From NCBI GenBank assembly GCA_036506155.1, contig DASXSF010000108.1:124001-188000 (forward strand): 64,000 bases of DNA. Reading direction: 5' to 3'. Below are positions 33,424 to 42,147 of the stretch, one piece after another. Position 1 is the first letter of the stretch. Each line of letters starts with the position of its first letter. The notes below the pieces were generated by a model. That model saw nothing but the letters and a program-made list of their open reading frames with translations, was not told the origin of the DNA and did not search any database. The position numbers were made by a program, and so were the translations under genes. The DNA is from DASXRA01 sp036506155 (lineage in GTDB: Bacteria; Actinomycetota; Actinomycetes; Mycobacteriales; Jatrophihabitantaceae).

Positions 33424-34404
33424 ATGACGGTCAGCGAGGATTTCACCGGTCTCACCAGCCGCTTCCGGGGGGAGTTGCTGGCGCACTGCTATCGGATGCT
33501 GGGCTCGGTTGACGAGGCAGAGGACCTGGTCCAGGAGACGTTCTTGCGGGCGTGGCGGTCCTACGAAGCATTCGAGGGCCGGTCATCCATCCGTACCTGG
33601 CTGTATCGGATCGCGACCAATGTGTGCCTGACCGCGATCGAGCGGCGTGCGCGCCGACCGCTGCCGTCCGGTCTGGGCGCTCCGACCGACGATCCCGAGG
33701 CACCCCTCGAGGCGGCGCGGGAGGTGCCGTGGCTGCAGCCGCTCCCTGACGCGCTGATCACGCAAGACCGGGATCCGGCGGACGTCACCGCCTCGCGGGC
33801 GGGTGTCCGGCTGGCCTTCGTCGCGGCGCTGCAGTACCTGTCCGCACGCCAGCGCGCGATGCTGATCTTGCGAGATGTGTTGGAGTGGCCAGCTGCCGAT
33901 GTGGCGGAGCTGCTCGGCACGACGACCACCGCGGTGAACAGCGGCCTGCGCCGCGCCCGCGCCCAGCTCGCGCAGGCCATGCCGGTCGAGGACGACCTCG
34001 CCGAGCCGGCCGACGCGGAGCAGCGGGCCGTGTTGGAGCGGTTTGCGGCGGCCATCGAGGGCGCCGATGCCAGCGCGCTGGCCGAGCTCTTGCGCGCGGA
34101 CGCTGTCCTGGAGATGCCGCCGTTCTTGACGTGGTTCGCCGGCCGGGATGCCGTGGCCGGTTTCGTCGGGTCGCAGCTGCTCTCGGCGCCGGGCGACCTC
34201 CGGCTGGTGCCGGTGAGCGCGAACGGACAGCCGGCGTTCGCCGTCTACCGGCGCGGCGACCGTGGGGCGTACCACGCACACGCGCTGCAGGTGCTGACAC
34301 TCGCCGCGACGCGGATCGTACGGATCGTCGCCTTCAGCGAGGTGAGGCGGTTCACCTCCTTCGGCCTGCCGTCGGAGTACCCGGCTGGACCGGCACAGAC
34401 GTAG
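33424..34404 (+). CDS. ECF sigma factor with SnoaL-like C-terminal domain (SigG-like)
   Basis: A 326-residue regulator: sigma region 2 (ELLAHCYRMLGSVDEAEDLVQETFLRAWRSYEAFEGRSSIRTWLYRIATNVCLTAIERRAR), region 4 (LPDALI..ALQYLSARQRAMLILRDVLEWPAADVAELLGTTTTAVNSGLRRARAQL) and a SnoaL-like cone domain (VLERFAAAIEGADASALAELLRADAVLEMPP). Such C-terminal domains act as in-cis regulators in place of a separate anti-sigma factor. ATG at 33424 with GGAG 7 nt upstream; no anti-sigma gene is adjacent. The DinB-like gene follows after 4 nt. Confidence 0.93.
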   Translation: MTVSEDFTGLTSRFRGELLAHCYRMLGSVDEAEDLVQETFLRAWRSYEAFEGRSSIRTWLYRIATNVCLTAIERRARRPLPSGLGAPTDDPEAPLEAAREVPWLQPLPDALITQDRDPADVTASRAGVRLAFVAALQYLSARQRAMLILRDVLEWPAADVAELLGTTTTAVNSGLRRARAQLAQAMPVEDDLAEPADAEQRAVLERFAAAIEGADASALAELLRADAVLEMPPFLTWFAGRDAVAGFVGSQLLSAPGDLRLVPVSANGQPAFAVYRRGDRGAYHAHALQVLTLAATRIVRIVAFSEVRRFTSFGLPSEYPAGPAQT

Positions 34405-34408
34405 GCAC

Positions 34409-34999
34409 GTGGTGGCGGCGCTGACCAGGGGACTCGAGCTGCTCGAATCGGCGGTCGGCTATGCGCTGACCACCACAGCGATTGTCCGGCCGCAACTGCT
34501 GTCCCGATCCACGCCATGCACAGGCTGGAACCTGGCGATGTTGCTCGACCACGTCAGCGACTCGGCCGACGTGTTACACGACGCGATCACCGCCGCTCCT
34601 GTCATGCCTGCGCGATCATCCGACCCCGTCCGGCGGCTGCGCGCGAAGCTGGTGGCGCTGCTCGCCGCGATGGCGAGAGCCGGGCCGGCAGACCGGCCGG
34701 TCGCCGTGTGGGACCGCGAGCTCGCGACAAGCAGGATCGCGGTTACCGGTGCCATCGAGATCAGTGTCCACGGCTGGGACATCGCCGTTGCGTGCGGCGC
34801 CGACCGGCCGGTGCCCACCGGCCTGGCCACCGTCCTGCTGGCGACCGCTCCACTGCTGGTTCCCGCGCACGCACGGACCGGGCTCTTCGCCGACCCGGTC
34901 CCGCTGGGTAACCCGGCCCGGCCCGGTGACGAACTCGTCGCGTTCCTCGGCCGGCAGCCGTTCCGCGGCGATTCCGAGGGATCCATCTGGTCTGCATAA
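34409..34999 (+). CDS. TIGR03086/DinB-like metal-dependent family protein
   Basis: A 196-residue helical-bundle protein with STPCTGWNLAMLLDHVSDSADVL and a distal ITGAIEISVHGWDIAVACG; the His residues in LDHV and SVHGWD are the usual ligands of the mycothiol-dependent maleylpyruvate isomerase-N/DinB fold. GTG start 4 nt after the ECF sigma stop indicates co-transcription. Substrate unknown. Confidence 0.87.
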   Translation: MVAALTRGLELLESAVGYALTTTAIVRPQLLSRSTPCTGWNLAMLLDHVSDSADVLHDAITAAPVMPARSSDPVRRLRAKLVALLAAMARAGPADRPVAVWDRELATSRIAVTGAIEISVHGWDIAVACGADRPVPTGLATVLLATAPLLVPAHARTGLFADPVPLGNPARPGDELVAFLGRQPFRGDSEGSIWSA

Positions 35000-35042
35000 G
35001 TAGGGCGCCGCACCGGGCGGCGCACAAGCGGAAGGCACGAAG

Positions 35043-35759
35043 ATGACCATCCACGGAAAGACGGTCCTGGTGACCGGGGCGAGTCGTGGCATCGGCCAGG
35101 CACTGGTCGAGGAGGCGCTCAGGCGCGGCGCCAGGCGGGTATACGCCGGCGCCAGGCAGCCCGTGCCGCACCCCGACGAGCGCGTCACTCCTGTCGCCCT
35201 GGACGTCACGGATCCCGCGCAGATCCGGGCAGCTGCAGGCAGCGTCGAGTCGGTCGATCTGCTGATCAACAACGCCGGTGTCCAGCCCGTCGACGACCTG
35301 AGCGATCCTGCGGCCCTTGAGCATGCCCTGTCCGTCAACTTGTTCGGCACCTACCGTGTGACCCAGGCCTTCCTGCCGTCGCTGACGCGTTCTCGCGGAA
35401 CGATCGTCAACAACGTGTCGCTGTCGGCACTTGCCCCTGTGCCGTTCGCGCCGGGGTACTCGATCTCGAAGGCGGCCGCGTTCTCGTTGACGCAATCGCT
35501 GCGGATGCTTCTGGCACGGCGAGGCGTGAACGTCCACAGCGTCCTCACCGGCCCCACCGACACGGAGATGACCCGAGACCTCGACATTCCCAAGAGTCCG
35601 CCCGAGTCCGTAGCGCGAGCGATCTTCGACGGCATCGAGAACGGCGACGAGGACATCTTTCCGGACCCGCTGTCGCAGGCCCTGGCCGACGGTTGGCGCG
35701 CCGGAGTCGCCAAGCAGTTCGAGCGCCAGAACATGGCCCTCATTCCTGTCGAGTCATAG
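35043..35759 (+). CDS. Short-chain dehydrogenase/reductase
   Basis: A 238-residue SDR with NAD(P) motif VTGASRGIG, the NNAG motif, catalytic Ser in VNNVSLSAL and YSISK (Tyr/Lys). The ATG follows AAGGCACGAAG. The C-terminus (DEDIFPDPLSQALADGWRAG) matches the group in which an SDR6-like protein ends in FPDP. It lies in a same-strand run with the ECF sigma, DinB-like, DUF899 and VOC genes, suggesting a stress or redox regulon. Confidence 0.9.
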   Translation: MTIHGKTVLVTGASRGIGQALVEEALRRGARRVYAGARQPVPHPDERVTPVALDVTDPAQIRAAAGSVESVDLLINNAGVQPVDDLSDPAALEHALSVNLFGTYRVTQAFLPSLTRSRGTIVNNVSLSALAPVPFAPGYSISKAAAFSLTQSLRMLLARRGVNVHSVLTGPTDTEMTRDLDIPKSPPESVARAIFDGIENGDEDIFPDPLSQALADGWRAGVAKQFERQNMALIPVES

Positions 35760-35767
35760 GGGACGCG

Positions 35768-36505
35768 ATGCCCAGTCATGCGATTGTCGGCCGGGAAGAG
35801 TGGCAGGCGGCACGGGCGGAGCTGCTCCGGCTGGAGAAGGAGCACACTCGCGCGGGCGACGAGCTTGCCCGCCGGCGCAGCCAGCTGCCGTGGGTCACGG
35901 TCGGCAAAGAGTATGTGCTCGACACCGACGAAGGGCCCCGAGCGTTGGCCGGGCTCTTCGACGGACGCTCCCAGCTGGTCTTCTACCACTTCATGTTCGG
36001 GCCGAGCTACACAGCGGGGTGCCCCGTCAACTCCTCGATCGCCGATGCGCTCGACGGCCTGTTGCCGCATCTGCACGCCCGCGACGTGACCCTGATGCTC
36101 GTCTCGTCGGCTCCGCTGCCGAGGCTGCGGACGTACAAGCAACGGATGGGCTGGACCCTTCCGTGGGTGTCCTCGGCGAACAGCGACTTCAATCGCGACC
36201 GCGATGCCGCATTCACCCCAGACCAGGTGCGTGAGTGGATCGCGCCGATCGAGGACACGCTGCCTCCGATCGTGCGTCAGAACGCGGCCGCGACCGGCAC
36301 CGACGTCCTCGGCTACCTCTCGGAGGCGCCGGCGGTCACTGTCTTCACGATCGAGAACGGCGTCGTACACCAGACCTACGCGACCAGCGGGCGCGGAGTC
36401 GAATTCGTCATGCCCTATTACCCGATCCTCGACCGAGTGCCCAACGGACGCGACGAGGGCGATGGATTCCAGACCTGGATCCGCCGGCATGACGAGTACG
36501 TCTGA
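35768..36505 (+). CDS. DUF899 thioredoxin-like family protein
   Basis: A 245-residue protein with the DUF899 signature: AIVGREEWQAARAELLRLEKEHTRAGDELARRRSQLPWVTVGKEYVLDTDEG, FMFGPSYTAGCPVNSSIAD, and WVSSANSDFNRD. The thioredoxin-like fold has a single conserved Cys in GCP rather than CxxC. ATG at 35768 with GGGGA upstream, 8 nt after the SDR stop. Function unknown; often co-located with ECF sigma factors. Confidence 0.9.
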   Translation: MPSHAIVGREEWQAARAELLRLEKEHTRAGDELARRRSQLPWVTVGKEYVLDTDEGPRALAGLFDGRSQLVFYHFMFGPSYTAGCPVNSSIADALDGLLPHLHARDVTLMLVSSAPLPRLRTYKQRMGWTLPWVSSANSDFNRDRDAAFTPDQVREWIAPIEDTLPPIVRQNAAATGTDVLGYLSEAPAVTVFTIENGVVHQTYATSGRGVEFVMPYYPILDRVPNGRDEGDGFQTWIRRHDEYV

Positions 36506-36554
36506 GCGCTGAGCCGATCGACTCCGCGCCCGACCTAGTGGCTACGCTTGCGGC

Positions 36555-36902
36555 GTGATCAACGGTGGCCACGTCATCATCTACAGCCAGGACGCAGAGG
36601 CCGACCGGGCCTTCCTTCGGGACGTGCTCGAGTTCCCGCACGTCGACGCCGGCTCCGGCTGGCTGATCTTCAAGGCTCCGCCCACCGAGATCGCCCTGCA
36701 CCCCGTCGAGGGTCCGGCTGCTCACGAGCTGTACCTGATGTGCGACGACCTGGACGAGACAATGAGCCAATTGGCCGCCAGGGGCGTCACATGCGCGGCC
36801 GTCACCGAAGCACGTTGGGGGCGGCTTAGCCGGCTGCGACTTCCAAGCGGTGGCGAGATCGGGCTGTACGAGCCGCGGCATCCCCGGGCCACCAGCCTTT
36901 GA
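36555..36902 (+). CDS. VOC (glyoxalase/extradiol dioxygenase-like) protein
   Basis: A 115-residue single-domain VOC protein (VIIYSQDAEADRAFLRDVLEFPHVDAGSGWLIFKAPPTEIALHP; HELYLMCDDLDETMSQLAARGV; LRLPSGGEIGLYEPRHP). GTG start 49 nt after the DUF899 gene. Metal ligands His and Glu are plausible at the usual strand positions (INGGH; GEIGLYEP). Substrate unknown. Confidence 0.85.
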   Translation: MINGGHVIIYSQDAEADRAFLRDVLEFPHVDAGSGWLIFKAPPTEIALHPVEGPAAHELYLMCDDLDETMSQLAARGVTCAAVTEARWGRLSRLRLPSGGEIGLYEPRHPRATSL

Positions 36903-37019
36903 TCATCCCGCACTAACGGGCACGGTATGCGCAGGTCTCTTGTGCTGCGAGGGTGATGCGCCGACACTCTGGTCGTTACCCACGCCCCAGGCCGCGTGGG
37001 TCCGCTGCCGGGGGTCCTA

Positions 37020-39604
37020 ATGCCTGGTCACTTCACCCACATCTACACGGCACGCCGGGTGGCTGATCTGCTCGCCAGTGGCGAGTTCACCGATTGGCCC
37101 GAGCTCGGTGAGGGTGGTGACGCCGTCGCCGGCTATGACCCTCGAACGTGCGGCGAATTGATGCAGCAATGGGAGAAGTTCACGGCCATCGGCGCGATCG
37201 GCCCTGACCTGTTCTTCTTCTCGCAGGACTGGAGCAACGAGATCCTGGGTCCGATCTCGGACGACATCATGCTGGCCCTGGCGGTCTACTACTTCTTCGA
37301 CGCCGCCAAGGAGGACGACTGGGAGCCGGTACTCGCCATCCTCGCAGAGGTCAATTCGACGCTGGCCGGCATCATTCGCCTGCTGATCCGGCTGCAGAAG
37401 ATCTGGAACGACTTCGTTGCCGTATGGGACAAGACGATCGGGCCGTTCGTGGAGATCGCCGGCGAGATCGCCGACGACCTCACCGGCGGGATCCTGAGCG
37501 AGTTCGGCGATGCGTTACAGGAGTTCCTGAACGCGATCGAGACCGTCGGCGTGCAAGAGATCACCACGTACGCGGGCATCTGGAGCCTGATGAACACGGT
37601 CGTCGCGAGTGGCTTCCAGGAGAACTCGTTCCTGTGGAGCGACATGACGCACTACCGCCGGACGTCCGCACTCTGCCGCGCGTTCGTGCATCAGGCCGAG
37701 TTGCTGCTCGATGGCACGGACGGGGCCCGGGAACGGCACGATCAGTTCCTGGCATTCACCCTCGGCTACATCACCCACATCGGCACCGACACGATCGCGC
37801 ACTCGTTCGTCAACGAGCAGTGCGGCGGCCCCTATCGCGACCATCCCACCCGGCACCACCTGATCGAGAACCACATCGATGCCTGGAACTACGCCCAGAC
37901 CGGCCCGGGCGGAACGATCCCACCCGACCCGTGGGGCAAGACCGACGACTACCCGGAACTGTCCTCGTCCGCGCTGTGGTTCGCCGTGCAGCTCACCCCG
38001 GATGATCCGAACGGCAAGCAACGGCCGTCCCCGCTGTCGGACGACCCGGACACGCGTAAGCAGCAACTCGATGTTGACGGCGAGATGCCCGGCTGGATGG
38101 CCGATGCGATCGTCGCGGCGTTGATCGAGACGTTCACCGATCACCCGCATCCGCTGATCTATCAGGGTGACGCGTACCAGCAGCAGATCCACCAGGGCAA
38201 GCTGACGTCCGTCGTCGAATCGGTGACCGGACACCGGCTCGACCGCCCATTCCAGGATTTGCTCGACGACATCGCGCCGCCGCCGCCGTTCCAAGTGCCG
38301 CGAGGTTTCCCGCTGCCGTGGGAGGTTGCGACGGCATACCGGCTGATGATCACGCTGTACAAGCTGAACTTCAACGGAGGCTGGGAGCTGCCCAAGCCAC
38401 GTCAACCCGACTTCGTGATCGTCCCGCCGCAGTCGGACTTCACCAATCTGTTCCAGCCACCGGACTTCTCCGGTGTGAACAGTGACAACCCGATCGAGGA
38501 TGCCTGCGACGTACTGATCGCGCTCGTCCAGTGGATCGTCAAGGAACTCGCCGCGGTCGTGAAGCTGATCGGCGACTTGATCAAAATGGGGCTCAGCCCA
38601 TGGACGTTCCCTGTGCGCGCCAAGCTGTACGAGATCGCCATGAAGCTGTGGGACATCGCCACCAAGACCCACGACGTGATGGCGCACACCGGTGTGTTCA
38701 TCCCGCATGCGGAGCAGCGCTATGCCGACAACGGCGAGCTGAAGTGGCCGAACGAGATCGACCTGCCGCTGATCACTCTCGGCGCGACGATCGACGGGAC
38801 GTTCAAACAGGCACTCGCCGACGCGATCGACCCGTTCGGGGCGGTCGATCGTGACACGGACGTCGTCGTGAGCCACTCGGTGCGCGACCCGAACATGCCG
38901 TTCTACCCGGTGTTGCAGTTCCACAGTGACGGCAGCCCCGCGGTCGAGTGGGAATACCACCGGCCCTGGGCGTACCCGTCGACCAGCGAGCTCGAGAGCG
39001 GCGGCACCAACGTCGAGGTGCCGACTCCGACGGAGACCTACGACCCGAGCAAGTGTCACAACCAGCCCGGGCCACCTGGGGGCGTTCAAGCCGATGCGGC
39101 CGGGCCCCTACCCGGAAGGCACCACCCCGGACCAGGTGTTCTTCCGCACGACAGCCGGGATCAGCGCGGATGGGCTACGAGTACGAGAACTCACAGTCGC
39201 CGTGGCAGACCGACGAGCTCAACGAGCAGTTCATCGGCAAGGCGCGTGTCCGGCAGAGCCCCCTCGGCGATCCGGTTCCGTTCTCCGCGTATCTCATCGG
39301 CCGCCTGGTCAACGACACCAACTACCAAACGCAGTTCAACCTCGATGCCGACCGCGCCTACGGCTACCTGACCTGGGACTGGATCCGTCGCGACGACCAT
39401 CCACCTCTCGGCAAGACGCCCATGAACTTCGCCTACCAGGTGCCCGTCGCGCCGCCGTGGAAGGCCGACGGCCACGTTCCCCAGAACACGTGGAATCCCA
39501 ACACCCCGATGCAGCTCGACTACGTCGACGCACCACCTGTCGTGATCATCGAAGAGCCGGCGCCGGGTGGCGAGGAGAACGGCCCGCAGGGCGGTGCGTC
39601 ATGA
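37020..39604 (+). pseudogene. Zinc-dependent phospholipase C-like protein, interrupted by two 1-nt frameshifts
   Basis: Coding signal runs in frame 3 from ATG 37020 (MPGHFTHIYTARRVADLL), then appears to move +1 near 39069-39071 (GGG) and again near 39172-39174 (GGG), ending at TGA 39604, the stop that overlaps the next ATG (ATGA). Deleting one G at each run restores a single product of about 860 residues. The N-terminal half carries the Zn_dep_PLPC signature FTLGYITHIGTDTIAHSFVNEQCGGPYRDHPTRHHLIENHIDAW. The C-terminal third (PYPEGTTPDQVFFRTTAG; SPWQTDELNEQFIGKARVRQSPLGDPVPFSAYLIG) is unassigned. Sequencing error, a true pseudogene, or programmed shifting cannot be separated here. Confidence 0.75.
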
Positions 39605-41019
39605 CGGACGCGTGGGCGGCCGCGGCGGCTGAATGGGGAACTCGATCGACGGTGATCGCCGCCGGGATTGCCGACCGCGACTGCACCGGCCGTACCGGAG
39701 GCGGAGACGGTGGCGGCACAGGCGGCGGTGGCGGTGGCGGAAAAGACGGGGGCGGCGGCGGGTGCCGGTGTGGCTGTCACGCTCACGGGCACCATCCTCA
39801 CGGATGCCAGGGTCACGAGCACTGTCATTGTCACGTTCACGACCACACCGCGCACGGGTGCCGTCATCACGACTGTGGCTGCCACGCCCACGACTGCGAC
39901 GACCGTGACGGTGACGGTGACAGCCTGGGCACGGCGAGCACGGTCGGCACCCGCCCCGGCGGCGGGATCACCCTGGGCTGGAAGAACCCGAACCGCCCCG
40001 CCCGTCACTACGGCACCTCCACCGGCGTGATCCCGAACGGCCAGCTCGACCCGTGCGACTTCAGCACTCCGCCGTGGAATAGCTGGCCCGGCACCCGCGG
40101 GGATCTGTTCCTGCCGTTCCTGTTCATGCGCGCCAACGCGGGCGATCTCGGTGCGCGGCCGGTCGTCGGCCCGTTCTGGGAGAGCCCCGACATCCTCCTG
40201 CTGGCCGACGTCGACCCGGCCGTCGCGCCGCCCGTCCCGCCAGAGCTCGGCCAGACCGCGCAAGCCGGAAAGCCGACCACGCTGTACGCCCACGTATGGA
40301 ACTTCGGCATCGCTGCGGCACCGAACGTCGTCGTCGAGTTCTACTGGTGCGACCCGACACTCGGCAACAACGCGACGGGTGCGCACCTGATCGGCGTCAC
40401 CGCGGTGGCGCTGGGCGCCCGAGGCAGCGGTCGGTCGCATGCCGTCGTCAAGTGCCCGACCCCGTGGTACCCGACGTTCGTCAACGGCGGCCACGAGTGC
40501 CTGCTCGTCCGCGTGTGGGACGAGACGAGCGACGGTCTGGGCGACCCGCCTTGGGACGCGTCGCTCAACCGGCACGTGGCGCAGCGCAACATCCACGTCG
40601 CGGCGGCCGGCGAGCAAGCTATGCATGCCATGGCCCATGTGGCCGACGAGCCATTACTGGTACCGGCACCGGTGAATCTCCAGATCGGACCACTCTTCGG
40701 CGAACCTGCCGAAGTAGCGGTCACCCGTGCCGCCCCGAATGCCATGCCCTGGTTGCAGCAACGCACCGGCACGCGCGGGCAGTTCCCGGCACAGGCTGCG
40801 CCGACCGGAGACGTGCTGCTGGGAGCCCCGACCACCATCGGCGGCGGCCCCTCGACGACGGGCGCCGCGACGACCCATCAAGTCGTCGGCGACGACCAGC
40901 AGGTCACATTCACCACAGCCGATGCCGTTCCATCGCCGGGGCAAGCACACGTGTACCGGGTCACCGCCAGCCAGCAGGGGCAGGTCTTCGGCGGGTACAC
41001 GATCGTGCTGCTCGGCTGA
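39601..41019 (+). CDS. His/Cys-rich protein with CARDB-like domain
   Basis: A 472-residue protein. Residues about 30-53 are nearly pure Gly; the next 45 (39760-39900) contain 16 His and 10 Cys, such as CRCGCHAHGHHPHGC and HCHCHVHDHTAHGC; then an Asp-rich GDGD stretch. From about residue 105 follows a globular part (GITLGWKNPNRPARHYG; FMRANAGDLGARPVVGPFWESPDILL; TTLYAHVWNFGIAAAPNVVVEFYWCDP), the last resembling a CARDB-type beta-sandwich. ATG overlaps the stop of the PLPC-like gene (ATGA), so the pair is translationally coupled. No signal peptide or membrane span was found. Metal binding is inferred from composition. Confidence 0.8.
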   Translation: MTDAWAAAAAEWGTRSTVIAAGIADRDCTGRTGGGDGGGTGGGGGGGKDGGGGGCRCGCHAHGHHPHGCQGHEHCHCHVHDHTAHGCRHHDCGCHAHDCDDRDGDGDSLGTASTVGTRPGGGITLGWKNPNRPARHYGTSTGVIPNGQLDPCDFSTPPWNSWPGTRGDLFLPFLFMRANAGDLGARPVVGPFWESPDILLLADVDPAVAPPVPPELGQTAQAGKPTTLYAHVWNFGIAAAPNVVVEFYWCDPTLGNNATGAHLIGVTAVALGARGSGRSHAVVKCPTPWYPTFVNGGHECLLVRVWDETSDGLGDPPWDASLNRHVAQRNIHVAAAGEQAMHAMAHVADEPLLVPAPVNLQIGPLFGEPAEVAVTRAAPNAMPWLQQRTGTRGQFPAQAAPTGDVLLGAPTTIGGGPSTTGAATTHQVVGDDQQVTFTTADAVPSPGQAHVYRVTASQQGQVFGGYTIVLLG

Positions 41020-41036
41020 CGGACGTCAGGGCGCCG

Positions 41037-41999
41037 TTACCTGCTGGGCGCCTGCTGGTCGGCGACTGTGATCGCCGAATAGGTCACCGGGAAACCGAGG
41101 CGCCAGGACGGGTAGCGCGGGGTCCAGCCGAGTTCCCGCTTGGCCTTGGCGTTGGAGGCGCCGCGCGCCTGGGTGGCGAGCACCGCGGTCGCTGTGCCGG
41201 CGATCAGGCGGGCCAGCCAGGTCGGAGCGTGGCGCGGCGGCTTGGCGCCCAGCGCGTTGGCGAGCACCGGGAGCCAGTCGCGCACCGGGGCGGGTTCGTC
41301 ATCGACGATGTTGTAGATCCCGTGGGCTGAATCGTCAGCGTGCTCGAGGGCGAGCACCGTCGCCATGGCACCGTCGTCGAGGTGCAGCCACGAGAAGATG
41401 CCGCCGCCCTTGCCGACGACCGGGAACTGCCGCTTCCGAACCGGCTCGATCAGCGCGTCGTTGGCGGCGCCGTAGAAGCCGCCATAGCGCAGCGCGATGC
41501 CGCCGAATTCAGTTGTCGCCTTCTCCAGGTGCATGATCGCGGCGTACGTCTTCGCGGTGTTCGGCGGCGGGGTGTCATCTACCGGGTCGGCCTCGGTCTT
41601 GATCGGTCCGCCCTGGCGCTTGTAGATGTAGGGCGCGAAGCTCTGCGCCACGAACCGTCGCACCCCGGCCTCGCGGGCCGCCGCCAACAGCGCGTCCGTT
41701 CCCTCGGTGCGCAAGCGGTTCGTGATGGCGAAAGTCTTGTCCAGATTCCGGCCGAACTTGACGTTCGCCAGTGCGGTTGCCTGGTGCACGATCGCGTCCG
41801 GCTTGCTGTCCAGGACGGCTTTGCGCACGGCGCGGACGTCGAGCAGGTCGACTCTGACGGGTTCGGCGCCCAGCTCCGCGAGCAGCTGAGCACTCGCCGG
41901 CGAGTTATGGGTACCGACCACCGTGTGCCCGGCGTCGATCAACTGCGGGACAAGGCGGCTTCCGAGCGCCCCGCTCGCCCCGGCAACGAAGACTCGCAT
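41037..41999 (-). CDS. NAD-dependent epimerase/dehydratase family protein
   Basis: A 320-residue extended SDR with NAD motif VFVAGASGALGSRLVPQLIDAGH, and downstream motifs IVHQATALANVKFGRNLDKTFAITNRLRTEGTDALLAAA and YAAIMHLEKATT; the Tyr and Lys of the usual YxxxK are displaced (YAAIMHLEK). Substrate not known. It diverges from the ECF41 sigma gene and carries an ECF41-like promoter, the arrangement in which the sigma factor controls an adjacent carboxymuconolactone decarboxylase, oxidoreductase or epimerase gene. Confidence 0.88.
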   Translation of the reverse strand: MRVFVAGASGALGSRLVPQLIDAGHTVVGTHNSPASAQLLAELGAEPVRVDLLDVRAVRKAVLDSKPDAIVHQATALANVKFGRNLDKTFAITNRLRTEGTDALLAAAREAGVRRFVAQSFAPYIYKRQGGPIKTEADPVDDTPPPNTAKTYAAIMHLEKATTEFGGIALRYGGFYGAANDALIEPVRKRQFPVVGKGGGIFSWLHLDDGAMATVLALEHADDSAHGIYNIVDDEPAPVRDWLPVLANALGAKPPRHAPTWLARLIAGTATAVLATQARGASNAKAKRELGWTPRYPSWRLGFPVTYSAITVADQQAPSR

Positions 42000-42038
42000 C
42001 GTGTATTCCTCTCACTGGGTCTGTGCGGTCATTGGGGA

Positions 42039-42065
42039 GACACCTCGGAACCCGCCGATGTGACC
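42039..42065 (-). promoter_or_regulatory. ECF41-like promoter of the epimerase gene
   Basis: On the minus strand GGTCACA (42059-42065), 16-nt spacer, TGTC (42039-42042), matching the ECF41 consensus TGTCACA-N16-CGTC at 9 of 11 defined positions. It ends 39 nt before the gene start at 41999. Confidence 0.7.
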
Positions 42066-42080
42066 GACACGAGCGTGATC

Positions 42081-42107
42081 AGTCACATAGGCCGCCCGTG
42101 GCGGGTC
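42081..42107 (+). promoter_or_regulatory. ECF41-like promoter of the sigma gene
   Basis: AGTCACA (42081-42087), 16-nt spacer, GGTC (42104-42107). It matches TGTCACA-N16-CGTC at 9 of 11 positions and lies 41 nt upstream of the ATG at 42148. Back to back with the epimerase promoter (15 nt between the -35 elements). Confidence 0.7.
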
Positions 42108-42147
42108 TATCTGCAGAACCCGTCGCCGAGGGGAGGATTCTGACCGG

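Noticed and set aside
38926..41019. Single 697-residue ORF joining the end of the PLPC-like gene to the His/Cys protein
   Set aside because: Its middle part (39175-39600) is arginine-rich shadow sequence; the true coding frame there is a different one ending at 39604.
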